Part shown: one piece after another, positions 44,940-56,572 of the stretch | Layout: every line of letters starts with the position of its first letter | Numbering within the stretch: position 1 is the stretch's first letter | DNA from: Ceratotherium simum simum | Lineage: Eukaryota > Chordata > Mammalia > Perissodactyla > Rhinocerotidae | Direction of reading: 5' to 3' | Length of the DNA: 64,000 nucleotides | NCBI RefSeq assembly: GCF_000283155.1 | Contig: NW_004454173.1 | Location: 10,749,546 to 10,813,545 of the forward strand | Notes under the pieces: generated by a model | Seen by the model: only the letters and a program-made list of their open reading frames with translations | Told to the model about the DNA's origin: nothing | Database searches by the model: none | Program-made: the position numbers and the translations under genes

Positions 44940-46090
44940 CTCTCCTTAATCACTTACCAACTTGCAACAGAGAGCAGAGCCTGAGCCAGGGGCTTGTAGG
45001 CAGGTGGTTTATTTTGGAAAGTTATCCCAGGAAACAGGAGTGAGCCTTGGAGAACTGAAACACCAAAGGTCGGAGCCCTTAGTTGCCTTGCTCTTACTGG
45101 GTTCTATTGCTGCATTTGCCAATTTATGGTTATCACCAGGCACGGAAGTCCCAAGAGATGCTCCGTTAAGTCCGGGTTTACAGACGTAGTTCTTCCACCC
45201 CCAGTGTATATTGGAGACCCTAGATGTACAGTTTCCTCTATCAATATAGCAATTCCTTTCTTTGTATGCTGGTTCTCCGACAGAGGTGATGCAAAATGAC
45301 TCAGTGGAAGCTTTATCTCACTCCCTGGTGGAAGTGTAGCTGTCTGCCTGAGAACCAGGACTTCCAACCCAACTGAATTTAGGTTTGAGGTGATGGAAAG
45401 CACAAATGCCATAACTGGGTCCCCTGGAGGGGCCTAGTCCACACCTGCACCCATGTAGTCTAGTGACTGGGGACCCAACTGGGTCCTGTGGTCCAAGTGG
45501 CAGGGCAGCTTATACCACAGCCTGACCCTGCTGCAGTCGGCGCCTCTTTGTTTCCAGGCGCCCCTCAGCCTAGGCAGCATTCTGAGAAGTGGAGCTGAGC
45601 ACTACTCCCAACTATAGTGCATACTGCCTCCAAAATCCCAGCGGGCGCATCCAGCGCTGTGCCACTTTCTTAGCAATAGAGGTACAAGATCGTCAAACCA
45701 CTTTATCTTTACCTTAAAGAAGTCCTGGCATGCCCCAGACCATTGGGCCCCTGGAGACTTAATTGATACTGAGGCTCTGGAGTTTTCCACCCTTTGGTAC
45801 ATCTTAATGGGCATCCTGGACCTTGTTCACCATTTCAGTTAGCATGATATCATAAATGTAGTGGACTGGTGTGATATTCTGTAATGTCGAGATTGCAAGA
45901 TGCCTGACTCTGTTTGAACATAGAGCAGGAGAGTTAACAACACAGGGAAGAATGTGACAGATGTGTGGTGCAGCCAAGGGGAATGCCAGAGGATTTGAGG
46001 AGGGCCATAAGAGGGATCTGATTTTCTGTCTTCACTCTGAGTTCAGGGCTGGTAGAACTCCTGTCTCTAGATATGTGATGTATTAGGTTA
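44940..46090 (-). mobile_element. Decayed endogenous retroviral pol fragment, minus strand
   Basis: Minus-strand translation gives broken stretches of a retroviral polymerase. Around 45849-45860 the YxDD catalytic motif position reads Y-I-Y-D, so the first aspartate is lost. The frame at 45602-45814 contains QWSGACQDF, a phrase typical of retroviral RT connection regions. Several stops and frameshifts interrupt it. The boundaries are approximate and I see no LTR directly attached. Confidence 0.55.
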
Positions 46091-46674
46091 TGTATTTCTG
46101 GGTTCTGCCCTTAGCAGTGGTTGATAAATACATGATTAGCTCAGTAATTCGGCTGCTTTCCCTTTGGTGTGGGTGTCAGGGTAATGAAGACTGACTGGAC
46201 TTACTTTTTTGAGCATTTAGGAATCAGATGTGAAAGAAAACAGAACTATAGAAAAATTATCCAATAGTTGCCCAACCTCTTATACTTAGTGGGTGCAATT
46301 TGGTGGTGCTCATTCTAATACCTCATGGGTGTGTTAGGAGAAATAATTGCCTTATGCAAACTGAAATCTGAAGGAGAAAGAAATTATCCTTGAAAATATC
46401 CAACAGCATTTCCTTCAGCTCATAACAGCAATATTTTATTTTAATCACACATCTACATGATCAATGGCTGGGAACGATGGGATTCTGATAGTGGAGGAAT
46501 AATATTCCCAGCTATAGAAAGACAAATACTGCTTTGAACTAGGATATAGCATTACGAACCCTTTGAAGAGCCAGTATACAGAAATGATGGTTGCAAAGTA
46601 TGTTTCAGATCCTGAAATGGTCAGAGTATATTTTATTTATTTTAGCTCTTTTTTTTGTTTGTTTATTGAATTAG

Positions 46675-46940
46675 ATTGAACGAGAAGCAATTATTTTAGA
46701 TAATCTTCAAGAAGAGCTCCCTGAAAGTTCTAAAACAAAAGAGGCGGCCACCACAGAGGAACTCTCTGAGCTGCTAGACTGTTTATGCCAATATGAAGAG
46801 AATGTGGAGAAGCAGCGGCTGTTACTGACTCTGCTTCTTCAGCGCATAAAAAGCATCCAGAACGCTCCTGAATGCTTAGGGGCCGTGGAAACTGTGCCAG
46901 CATTTCAAGAGATCACCTCTATGCAAGAACGATGCAACAA
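46675..46940 (+). CDS. SYNE2: SYNE2 exon w20
   Basis: Residues 1901-1988 and two bases of 1989 (266 bp, phase 0-2): IEREAIILDNLQEELPESSK, then ELLDCLCQYEENVEKQRLLL and LLQRIKSIQN, ending MQERCN. The helix rich in Leu around two Cys is typical of this part of nesprin-2. Acceptor 'ttgaattag', donor 'aa|gtaaga'. Confidence 0.95.
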
Positions 46941-47184
46941 GTAAGATTTAAGGAAAACTATTAAGGAAACATACTTGACAACTCAGGCTTAAAATTTAGA
47001 AAATATTGAATTTTGAGAATATAGGAATATAGAATAATGACAGATGATCTGACAGAATTGAGTTGAGTCAACAGTGATAGGTATAAAAAGGGATGGAAAA
47101 GATTAATAATGATAATGAAAAAGAGCACCCCATCTCCATCCTCGTACTACTGAGGGTGAATATCCTTCAATTTTTTTTTTAATG

Positions 47185-47965
47185 TTGGCTGTTTTTCTAA
47201 TTTAGTAATACATATTCATTATAGGAAGTTTAGAGAATGTGGAAAATTGTAAAGATTAATATAAAACCCACCTTTAATCTCACCACTTTGCAGCAACCAT
47301 TGCCAATCACTTTTTTCTCATCTTTTTACTATGATTACATTTTTTTTTTTTTTGTGAGGGAGATCAGCCCTGAGCTAACATCCATGCCGATCCTCCTCTT
47401 TTTGCTGAGGAAGACTGGCCCTGAGCTAACATCCGTGCCCATCTTCCTCCACTTTATGTGGGACGCCGCCACAGCATGGCCCGACAAGCGGCGCATTGGT
47501 GCGCAACCAGGATCCCAACCCGGGCTGCCAGCAGCGGAGTGCTGGCACTTAACGGCTATGCCACGGGGCCGGCCCCCTATGATTACATTTTTAAACAAAT
47601 TGTGATCATTGTACTTGTACTGTTTTCTATTCTGCTCAATCATTTATCAGCATATCATGTTTATTTTCCTCTGCCATTAAATGTTCCTTAAAACATAGCT
47701 CTACAGTATTTCACCATGTGGATATGCCGTAATGTGTTTAACCAAGCCTCTCATATAGGACCTTTAAATTATAGGTAATTTTTTTTACTTTTATAAAAAA
47801 ACTGTAGTGAATATTCTAGTGCTAGAATCTCTATCTGCATTTGTGATTAATTCATTGAGAAAGATGCTGAGAAGTAGAACCATTGAATCAAAGGATATAA
47901 TAAATTTACGGCTAGAGATACTTACCAAATAGCTCTCAGGAAAGATTTCATTCACTTAAACTCCT
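47185..47965 (-). mobile_element. Old L1 3'-end fragment, minus strand, split by ERE
   Basis: 'tagtaatacatattcattat', 'aaacccacctttaatctcac' before the ERE and 'catttatcagcatatcatg', 'ttgaatcaaaggatataat' after it read as one antisense L1 3' end. Confidence 0.6.
47346..47576 (-). mobile_element. ERE SINE, minus strand (tandem-tail type)
   Basis: The target duplication ctatgattacattttt (47329-47344, from 47577) surrounds two 'gagctaacatcc' modules, 'gggacgccgccacagcatgg' and a head ending 'ccacggggccggcccc'. It interrupts the L1. Confidence 0.95.
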
Positions 47966-48379
47966 CTACTAATATGGTGGCTACATCCACAGCAAATGGG
48001 GTCAGCTGAGATAAGAAGGCTAGTGGGGTTGTCTGTCCCCGAGAACCCACCCAGGACTCCATTCACACCTCTAAGCCATGTTCAGTTGAACTCAATTGTA
48101 ATTCTCAATTACACTGTGAAAAAGAGGGTGGAGATGGCAATTGGAATGTAAAATGTGAAAAGAGCATATTTGGGGATGAAAATTTTGGAGAGGTTTTTGA
48201 TTGAGTGATAGAATTGATATATATTTGTATATGTAGTATATGAATCATTGAAAACTATTGCTTTTCTCTCAGGAAAACTTCTTTTGTGAGCTCTGCAAAC
48301 ATTGTGTTAATTGTTGAAATAAAACAATTTCACAGAAGAGCAGATAGAGAAACAATTTTATTTTGATGCTATGTTGTAG

Positions 48380-48548
48380 GCTTTTTCAGAAAGCTCAAAG
48401 AAATAAGGAATTGATGCAGAATGAAATCGAAGAAAGACATGCTTTCGCAAAAGAAATAGTTAGTTTGAAGAATTTATTTCGACAGACCACAACTTCTTTC
48501 CAAAATATAGCTGTACAAGACCACCCAGGAAAGGCAGAACAGTTTGAG
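48380..48548 (+). CDS. SYNE2: SYNE2 exon w21
   Basis: Completes residue 1989 and encodes 1990-2045 (169 bp, phase 2-0): LFQKAQRNKELMQNEIEERH, then FAKEIVSLKNLFRQTTTSFQ, ending KAEQFE. Acceptor 'gctatgttgtag' is pyrimidine-poor; donor 'gag|gtaagt' is strong. Confidence 0.94.
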
Positions 48549-50929
48549 GTAAGTGAGGAATGAACAGTGAGTACGGCTGATACAGATCCACAATCTTGAA
48601 TCCAAAGTCCTTGGGGCAGAGGTAACTCAGTGACTAGAGTGGAGGGAGTGGTTCAGAACAGAAAACACGAGCAAAAGCCCTGTGGCATAATATGGGGCAG
48701 AGCCACAGGAGATCAGTGCAATTGGAGTTGCAGAGAGCAGAGTTGAGACCAGGTTCGGAAGTAAGCCAGTCTGGACCAAGCAGCCCTTTTCAACCACATT
48801 TCAAGTGTATTTAGTGAACAGGGGCCTCAGACTACTCTTGAGTAGCATGTCAGACTACTCACTTTAGTAGGATGTGATGTCTTCTCTCTGATAGGATGGA
48901 ACTGTTTTTACTTACAACATTTGTGACACCAAATGTGTGGGGATTTTTTTCCCCGCACCAACCTATTCTCCAACTCTCTGGAAACCAACTGGGTGTCCTA
49001 TAATTCAGTTCAGTTCTAACACTGACTACTGGCAGTTAGCACAGACCCCACAGTTTAAGAGCTCGCTCCCACAAGACTGCCCCCACTTCAGACACACAAA
49101 TCACAAGTCCTGGGTCTCCATACTTCTGATTTTCTATAAATCAAGGGTCCCCACCACTCCCTCAGGTTCAGTAATTTGCTGGAATGTCTCATAGAAGTCA
49201 GGAAAGAACTTGACTGACTGTTACCCCTTTATTATAAAGGATACAACTCAGGAATAGCAATGGAATAGAAATGGAAGAGATGCATAGGGCAAGGTATAGG
49301 GGGAGGGGCATGGAGCCTCCACGCCCTCTTTGGGTGTGCCACTCTCCCAGCACGTCGATGTGTTCACCAGCTCTAAAGCTCTCCAAACCTGTTCTTTAAG
49401 GGTTTTTATGGAGTTTCCATTACATAGCCATGATTGCTTAAATCATTGGCCTTTCACCATTCACTCAACCTCCAGCCCCTATCTCCTCCCTAGAGGTTGG
49501 GGAGTGCGGCTGAAAGTTCCAACTCTCTAATCACGTGGTTGGTTCCTCTGGCAACCAGCTCCCCTCCTGAAGCTTTCTAGGGGCCCCCCCATGAGTCATC
49601 TCATTAGCATAAATTCAGGTGTGGTTGAAAAAGGCTCATTATGAATAACAAAAGGCGCTCCTCTCACCCCTATCCAGGAAGTTCCAAGGGTCTTAGAAGC
49701 TGTGCCAGGAGCCCGGGGTGAAGACCACATGTATTTATTATATCACAATATCACAGGGGCTATGCACATGCCCCTGTGTCATCTGGAGACTCATTTTTTC
49801 AGAATGATCTCTTCTCATTCAGGTCTAATGGTAACAGGCAAAAATGACATTTGGAAGTTGATTGAAAAGTTGCGTGCTGTTGTTAATCAGAGCTTTTGGT
49901 ATCAAGGTTGAGAAAGGAAACTTACTCTCCCTCACAGAAGCAGTCTTCATGGGGAAGCCATCTCTGCGAAGCTCTGAATGAAGACCTGTACCCTGGACTA
50001 AGTCTAGATAAAACAGAGTGATAACTATACCTCAGACCCCACCTTCGTCTGAATGGCATTGTTCTTTCACTTTCCCTTTCTAGATTTGTTCTCTGCTGAG
50101 GGTTAAAAGGAAAACAGTCACACATCATGGAGTCATTCAAAATTGTAATCATTCTTCAGTTTGGTGACTCAATCCATTAACACAAATAATGCTACTGAAC
50201 ACCTACTGTAAAAAAAAAAAAAAAAAACGAACCCCCAAAAGCCACAGTCAAGTCAAAAAGTATTTTTCTGCTTGATCTTTGGGAAACTTTCCCAAACAAA
50301 TGAGCTGCTTCTTTATAATTAGCGCAGGAGAACGTAGATCAGATTTTGTTTCTAGGCCACAACCAATAGACTATTTGTTCAGGTTTCTTTTATCTCCCAA
50401 AACTCACATTCTTTGCGTGGAACTGGAACCCGCCCTTTTGAAAGAAGTTGGGCTCTGCTGGGCTGTCTAATTACATGAAAGCAGACACTTCTGCTTCAAG
50501 CATGGGGCTTTTAGTGGCCTTGAATCATTGTGATGATAATGTAGCAAGAAGCAGAAATGGCAACAAGTTAATAACAAAAAAAAAACTTCTTGGAAACTTT
50601 TTGCTCCTTGCATCTTTTTAGATCTAGACTGCTACTGAGATACACTTAAATCCTAGAGGTACTTTAGAAGCAGGAGATGTTGTAATGTCTTTTCAGGACA
50701 ATGGTTGACACTAGGAAGAGATATCAAGTTTAATTCTTCCAAATTAGAAAGCATCATCTGACCGAACTGAGTATCTCTCGGGCTTAATCGGCTTGTATCA
50801 ATAGTGAGGTTTTGTCATGCAAAGTTTGCTCATTTAAATGACAAGGATGTGCTGGAAAACTGCTTTCATTTTTAGAGTTAAACTTTTTCCGTGTCCTGTG
50901 AGTATTTGAAACTCTCTTAATGCTTTTAG
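48549..50929. other. SYNE2: Intron w21-w22
   Basis: 2,381 bp dominated by a solo LTR (48922-49755). The rest, including an A-run at 50212-50227, shows no named repeat. Confidence 0.75.
48922..49755 (-). mobile_element. Solo LTR, ERVL-like, minus orientation
   Basis: Starts TGTGACACC and ends near 'tatcacaatatcaca'. Shares blocks with the LTR at 41389, such as 'gagatgcatagggcaaggta' and 'gtgccactctcccagcacg'. On the minus strand an AATAAA lies in 'cctttataataaagg', after a CATAAAA box. No clear 5-bp target duplication found. Confidence 0.68.
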
Positions 50930-51085
50930 GAGCTTCAAAGCATTCTTAATAAAGGGAAGCTAACTTTTGAGAATATTATGGAAAAACTGCGAATCAAGTA
51001 TTCTGAAATGTACACCATAGTCCCTGCAGAGATTGAATCCCAGGTGGAAGAATGCAGAAAAGCTTTAGAAGACGTAGAGGAGAAG
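50930..51085 (+). CDS. SYNE2: SYNE2 exon w22
   Basis: Residues 2046-2097 (156 bp, phase 0-0): ELQSILNKGKLTFENIMEKL, then KYSEMYTIVPAEIESQVEEC, ending DVEEK. Very similar to my recollection of mammalian nesprin-2. Acceptor 'aatgcttttag', donor 'aag|gtaata'. Confidence 0.95.
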
Positions 51086-52429
51086 GTAATAATGTATTAG
51101 TGTTATTATTTATGAAATTGAATGAATATAAAGAAGAAAATATCATTTAATGTCACATTTTCATTTGTCCTGATTTCAGCTGTGCTCTTTTTATAGAGTT
51201 TAGTTAATGATAATTTTGTGCATTGAATATGGGGGTAAAATTGCTCTAACTAAGTGACATAGATAATAGAATTAGATGATCTGTTTATTTTTAGTTGTCA
51301 AGGTGCTTAGTTTTTCTTCTTTTGCATTTAAAAGTAGAGTTATCTTTTACTTGGCTTTTTTTTTTTTTAACTGGAGAATCACTTTAAAATTTTGAGCATG
51401 AAAAATACTTTGCTTTAAAACATATTCCCTGTGAACATTTTGCAATTGCAACCCAGGGCACTAAGAATACAAATTTCACAACTCACTAGGAATAGCACTT
51501 AACACAGTATCTTTCTAATGATGATGGTAACAGCATTCTCACAAAACATACCTGGGCAAATCTTTATACCTGAAAGTCCAGGTTGGAAGAAAGAGTGGGA
51601 AATGTTTCATAGTCCTGGAGACACAGGAGTTTATAAGACAATTTTATTTGATTGTGAAAAGGCAGCCCAAATCCAACAGAACAAAAATCTATATATTTGG
51701 TCCTGCATCCACAGAAGGATTTTTGTATTGTTTTTTTGAAGCCTAGAATACCTCTAACTTAATAAATAAAATAGGTGTTAAATGCACAAAATAATCAGAT
51801 TTCAGACAGTTAACTTCTATCACAGATTATTTAGGAAAATCTAACCCATGTAAAAACATATAAACTCCTAATATATATTTATAACAAATCTTGTTGATTT
51901 AACACACAAGAAAATCTGTTAGGAGGTACTTTCTCAAGGATCATGTACGCTGATTTTATTTTAAGAGAATACTAAATGCTTTGAGAGAAACTAAATTTGT
52001 TCTCATGAATACTTCATGAGAAAATCCCTAATGAAGTGAATTAATAATCAAAATCAGCCTTTTAAAATTAGGCTGAAACTTTCTACTATGGCTTGTATAT
52101 TTGTAGCAAACAGCAACTGATGTTTATCGTGTGATGTGTCTAAAGGATCCAGGATCCAGGCAACAGATACAGTACCATTCTGTATAATTCAGACGGCTGC
52201 TTACTCTTCCTGAATCATCATCTCTCCTAATGTACCTAAATGATACACATTTCTGCCAGGAAAATAACTGCCCAAAATATCAGAAAACTTCATTTTGTGG
52301 TATTTTGTTACATAGCAATAAAAAGCTATTACAGCAATAAAAAAACTAATATGGGTTTTTTTTCCCTATAAATCTTGACTGTGGTATGGTCTGTGGAATA
52401 AAAACATTTTATAAAAGTATCAACAGCTT

Positions 52430-52655
52430 GATGTTGTGAAAAGAGCCTGAGGCTTCAGAGTCTGGTGACTCGGGGCTTCTTGGACGAGTTCAACCACTAC
52501 TGTGATAAGTGACCTGAGCAAGTCATTCAGCCTTTGTTTAGTTTCTGCATCTGTATCCTTTCTGCATTGGAAAGTTCTGGTCTCAATGGTTATAAAAGAG
52601 TTAAAGGATTATACAAAAGCATAAAGTAGTATTAGGTTATTTAGTGGCTGCTTGG
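52430..52655 (+). repeat. MIR SINE, plus strand
   Basis: 'aaagagcctgaggcttcaga', 'agtgacctgagcaagtcatt', 'cagcctttgtttagtttctg' and 'agttaaaggattatacaaaa' in MIR sense order. Confidence 0.7.
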
Positions 52656-53284
52656 AGAAAGCCTTATCAACATAGCTTAAAAAAAACAGTAACACGAACT
52701 GATCAGGTATTTGAAAAATGACACAGTCGACATTCTTTATTATCTTTCCTAGCCCAAGTTATTTTCTTAAGAAAATCATTTAGATAAAAAATTACACTGT
52801 TCAGCAGCTAAATTTCTGATTGTTGTGAGAGCATACACTAGAAACATTTACAGAGAGAAAAACTAAGCTTTGTGCATCCTCAAGAAATAGCTAGTTTTAG
52901 AAAGTTATTCATATTAAGGTGGAAATTACATTTATTTAAGTCGGCTTGAGAATGTTTGGTTGTATTGAAAAGAGTTCCATGCAGAGGATTGCCTCATAAA
53001 ACGGAGAGACTGTATAACAAATAATTTATCTTGCAGAAATACTTTCATATCATTTGTTCCATGGGGGTGTTTTAAACAGTCCACTCAGTAGTTTTACCCA
53101 ACACAGTACACACTGTGGGTTACATTCAACAAATTTTTTTTCATTGGTTTTCTTTTCTTTTTATAGATTGGATTTAAAAGGTCAAGTCAGCACAGCTGCC
53201 ATTTCCTAGTCTCCTAATCTACCCTCTCATTAACGCATTAGCCAGCATGGTTTGGAATTTTCCCCCTAGCCGTAGAAGATTTTT

Positions 53285-53359
53285 TTTTTTTTTTTTTTTT
53301 AATTTTTTGTTTATTGCAGTAACATTGGTTTATAACATTGTAAAAATTTCAGGTGTACA
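53285..53359 (-). mobile_element. Severely truncated L1 insertion, minus strand
   Basis: Poly(T), then only the last 60 or so bases of an L1 3' UTR ('attgcagtaacattggttta', 'taacattgtaaaaatttcag'), ending 'gtgtaca'. The target duplication agaagattttt is at 53274-53284 and 53360-53370. It lies about 100 bp upstream of w23. Confidence 0.82.
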
Positions 53360-53458
53360 AGAAGATTTTTATAAGTAAAATCCTTTTACCTTTTGAACTC
53401 ATGAATAGAGTGCAGAAAACATCTCTAAGCCAAGTGTGTCTTTCTCCCATTGTAACAG

Positions 53459-53599
53459 GTTAGCAATGAAGTCTTGAAAAGTTCACCATCATATGCAATG
53501 AATAGAAAAATAGATGAAATTAACAATGGGCTTTATAATGTTGAAAAGATGTTGCAACAGAAAAGCAAAAATATTGAGGAAGCTCAAGAAATTCAAAAG
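53459..53599 (+). CDS. SYNE2: SYNE2 exon w23
   Basis: Residues 2098-2144 (141 bp, phase 0-0): VSNEVLKSSPSYAMNRKIDE, INNGLYNVEKMLQQKSKN, ending EAQEIQK. The SSPSYA loop between helices is characteristic. The open frame runs 180 nt past the donor 'aag|gtaaca', but that part is intron. Confidence 0.95.
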
Positions 53600-55183
53600 G
53601 TAACATTCTCCTTTAACTGCCTTCAGCTTTTGGTAGTCCTTCGGTTCCTCAGTCATCACAGAGATCCCGACCCAGATCCACAGGCCGCGCTTGTTGAGAG
53701 TGCCACCTGCAGAAGCCTGGTGGAGAAGGCTGTGTTTAAGAACATTCTCACTTTTTCCATGGTGGGAGTATGCCTGTGATTGTGAACCAGCCTTTTCAAA
53801 AGTGAAGGAAGTTAAGGATCTTATCTTGGGAAGACTGATATAAAAAATATTATAAATATATGAATATAAAAAACAAAGCTAACATGTCTCTATGTTGGAG
53901 CATTTCTTAGAGTCTTTGGTTTTCTAAGGTGAATTAATATTGGGGAATATAATATGGAAACTTTATGAAATTTATTTGCTTAAAAAATATTTCAATAAGA
54001 TTGGAATAGCATTAACAGCTTTTCTTTAGACTGCAAGGGGAAAGAGGAAAATAAAAATTCCAAATTTATTTCCCTTGTAAAATGCCTTAGGAAATAAAGT
54101 CTTAGGTAAAACTGTACATAATATTCTACCTCTTAACTCCCAAGTAAACTCCTGCATATGAAAAGCATTCTTATTCTAATCTACATATTAAGGAAATATT
54201 CTAATATGAATGTAGACTTTTAAAAATAGGTCAGAATATGGCTCACCATTGGTTCCTTTTTTTTTTTTTCTGGTTAGGGAGATTAGCCCTGAGCTAACAT
54301 CTGTTGCCATTCTTTCTCTTTTTGCTGAGGAAGATTAGCCCTGAGCTAACATCTGTGCCAATCCTCCTCTATTTTGTATATGGGATGCCGCCACAGCATG
54401 GCTTGATGAGCGGTGGGTAGGTCTGCACCCGGGATTCAAACCTGCGAATCCCGGGCTGCTGAAGCGGAGCACGCTAACTTAACCGCTACGCGACCGGGCT
54501 GGCCCCTGGCTCACCATTGGACAAAATCTTGGACTCTTAATAAGTAGAGGAGCCTAATTTAACCAGTCACATTTTCCCATTTCTAGAAATTATGTTCTTT
54601 AGCAAATATTAAGTATTTTACCTTTGAGATTTCCTCTACCCAGACAAGTCCAGGTTTGAATCCAACCTATTGTCTTCTTGAGCCAAAAGCAGTTGCTGCT
54701 AATACATGTGGCTAGAATTTTCTGCCACTGCATTAATCCTGAGTCAAAGCAGATATTTTCTTTTTATTAGCTTTATTTTTGCACTTAATAAAAATAGTCT
54801 TCTAGATTAAGTACCTATATGTTCTGGTCTAAATAGGTTCAGGTATTAACCGAAGCCCTTTTTAAACATAATGTTACCTCATCACTCTTGAAAGATTAGG
54901 GTTATATTGACCTTGTTTGGTGTCATTCATCTCTGGAAATGTCTAGGTCTTTCTGCTCCAGTACAGCAAATTCATACTGAAATGAATACAGTTAGAGTTA
55001 AGAGACCTCAGAAAAAGTGTTTTTTGGTTTAGGTCACAAGTGGTTGCTAGGCATAAGTGAATAACTGTGCCTGTGATGTTGTTTTGGTATCATTTGCAAG
55101 TGTAAATACCGTGTGCAAACTAGGAATTAACACAATAAACCATGACATCTGCATTCAAATTGACTTCTGATTTCCTTTTCCAG
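53600..55183. other. SYNE2: Intron w23-w24
   Basis: 1,584 bp with a single ERE (54253-54506); otherwise AT-rich without recognised elements. Confidence 0.8.
54253..54506 (-). mobile_element. ERE SINE, minus strand (tandem-tail type)
   Basis: The target duplication tggctcaccattgg (54239-54252, 54507-54520) surrounds two 'gagctaacatctg' modules, 'gggatgccgccacagcatgg' and a diverged head 'gcgaccgggctggcccc'. Confidence 0.94.
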
Positions 55184-55366
55184 AAAATGTGGGATGAGCT
55201 AGATCTCTGGCATTCCGAACTAAATGAGCTGGATTCTGAAGTTCAGGACGTTGTTGAACAGGATCCAGGACAGGCTCAAGAGTGGATGGATAAGCTGATG
55301 GTTCCTTTCCAGCAGTATCAGCAAGTATCACAGAGAGCAGAATCCAGAACCTCACAGTTAAATAAG
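55184..55366 (+). CDS. SYNE2: SYNE2 exon w24
   Basis: Residues 2145-2205 (183 bp, phase 0-0): KMWDELDLWHSELNELDSEV, then DPGQAQEWMDKLMVPFQQYQ, ending SQLNK. The WDELDLW motif and EWMD are typical helix A and B positions of a well-formed spectrin repeat. Strong acceptor 'tttccttttccag'; donor 'aag|gtgtga' is weaker. Confidence 0.96.
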
Positions 55367-56136
55367 GTGTGATGGGAACACATGATTACTACACATAGCG
55401 TGTGATGGTATTGAGATGGGTTTAAAACAAAACAAAAATATATATTCAGAGGCAGCCAGTTTCCCTTAATTGCCAGTTTTAGGATGCTAGAGCCACACGA
55501 TAGGTTCAGGTGGGCACCCGGGGGGAGAGATTTCACTGCTGACACAGGCAGGAAGTCTGATTGAGCAGGCAGAAGCAAGTATCCAAAAGTCAGACCACAG
55601 CAGGAGTCCACACATTGGGCTTCCCAACAGGTAATGGGCATTTCAGCAAGTAATCTCAGGAGTCCTGGGAGGGAGCCAAAAAAGAGAAACAATGTCATTG
55701 GAGACACCCTCTCCCTTCCAAGTAGGGGTTATGGTGGGTGAGTCATGATCTAGCAAGAACGAGGCAGGATCCTAGTCTCAGAGGAACTGGGATATTATAG
55801 AACAAGGCCCAATACAGGAGGACAAAACACAAATCCAGTTTTCTGAATGAAGCATAAAATGGGAACCAGACTAGTTGCAAGGCTAACTTGGAACCTTTGC
55901 TGAGGCCCGTAGCATTGGGGTAGAAAGTCCTTTCCACCTATGGTCAGGATTAGTCTGAAAAGTTGGAAGAATCAAAACCTGCAGGCAGGTGGGTGGGCAA
56001 GTGGCCCAGCCATGGGGAGTGGAGCCCTGCACGGCCTGACGCACCACTGACTCACAGCAACGAGTTCTTCATTTGAGAATCATTGAACTCAAGTAGAAGG
56101 CATCAGACTGAGTTTGGTACTGCCTCTCTTTCACAG
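55367..56136. other. SYNE2: Intron w24-w25
   Basis: 770 bp, somewhat more GC-rich than neighbours; no repeat or RNA gene identified. Confidence 0.8.
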
Positions 56137-56274
56137 GCCACAATTAAGATGGAGGAGTATCATGAGCTTTTGAAGAGTACTGAGGCGTGGATAGAAAATA
56201 CCAATCGTTTGCTGGCTAATCCTGCTGACTATGACTCTTCCAAGACGCTGAGTCACCACGCTAGCACCCTTCAG
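56137..56274 (+). CDS. SYNE2: SYNE2 exon w25
   Basis: Residues 2206-2251 (138 bp, phase 0-0): ATIKMEEYHELLKSTEAWIE, then NRLLANPADYD and SHHASTLQ. The AWIENTNRLL pattern followed by an Asp/Pro turn is a canonical spectrin helix A to B transition. Acceptor 'ctctttcacag', donor 'cag|gtaaga'. Confidence 0.95.
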
Positions 56275-56399
56275 GTAAGAGTTCTTTCAGTGTTTCCTGT
56301 GTGTCATAGAATCTACATAATGGTTAGCGGCTTAGTCATGGTGCTTTTTTTCCCCTTCTTCCCTGCAAAACAGCCTTACCTTCAACCATGCCGAGTGGC

Positions 56400-56572
56400 A
56401 GAAGGAAGCTTGGGGGAGTGGGAGGCTCTGGACAGGGATTTTGGAGACCAGGGTCTAGTTCTTTTTGTCCTAATAACTACTACATGACTTTTTAGATAAC
56501 TTACTGCATCCTTCATGGACCTCAGTTTCCCCCATCTATGATGTAAGAACGTTGCACTGAATGGTGTTGATG
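56400..56572 (+). repeat. MIR fragment, plus strand
   Basis: 'gattttggagaccagggtct', 'catggacctcagtttccccc', 'atctatgatgtaagaacg' in MIR sense order, immediately before the LTR. Confidence 0.55.

Larger units (their letters stand above)
40879..46674. other. SYNE2: Intron w19-w20 (5.8 kb)
   Basis: Contains the poly(T) insertion, a solo LTR, an ERE, two MIRs, an L1 3' end and a decayed pol fragment. 40945-41385, 42640-43000, 43745-44510 and 46095-46670 show nothing definite. Confidence 0.75.
46941..48379. other. SYNE2: Intron w20-w21
   Basis: 1,439 bp: an antisense old L1 split by an ERE, then plain sequence from 47970. Confidence 0.8.
51086..53458. other. SYNE2: Intron w22-w23
   Basis: 2,373 bp. 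Only a MIR (52430-52655) and a tiny L1 insertion (53285-53359) stand out; 51086-52430 appears free of recognisable repeats. Confidence 0.8.

Noticed and set aside
41389..49755. A single provirus from the LTR pair plus pol fragment
   Set aside because: Two in-frame SYNE2 exons lie between the LTRs, and no gag or env sequence or primer-binding site is seen.
53600..53779. Extension of exon w23 beyond 53599
   Set aside because: The frame stays open by chance, but a clear donor follows AAG and the next residues lose coiled-coil character; w24 joins in phase.
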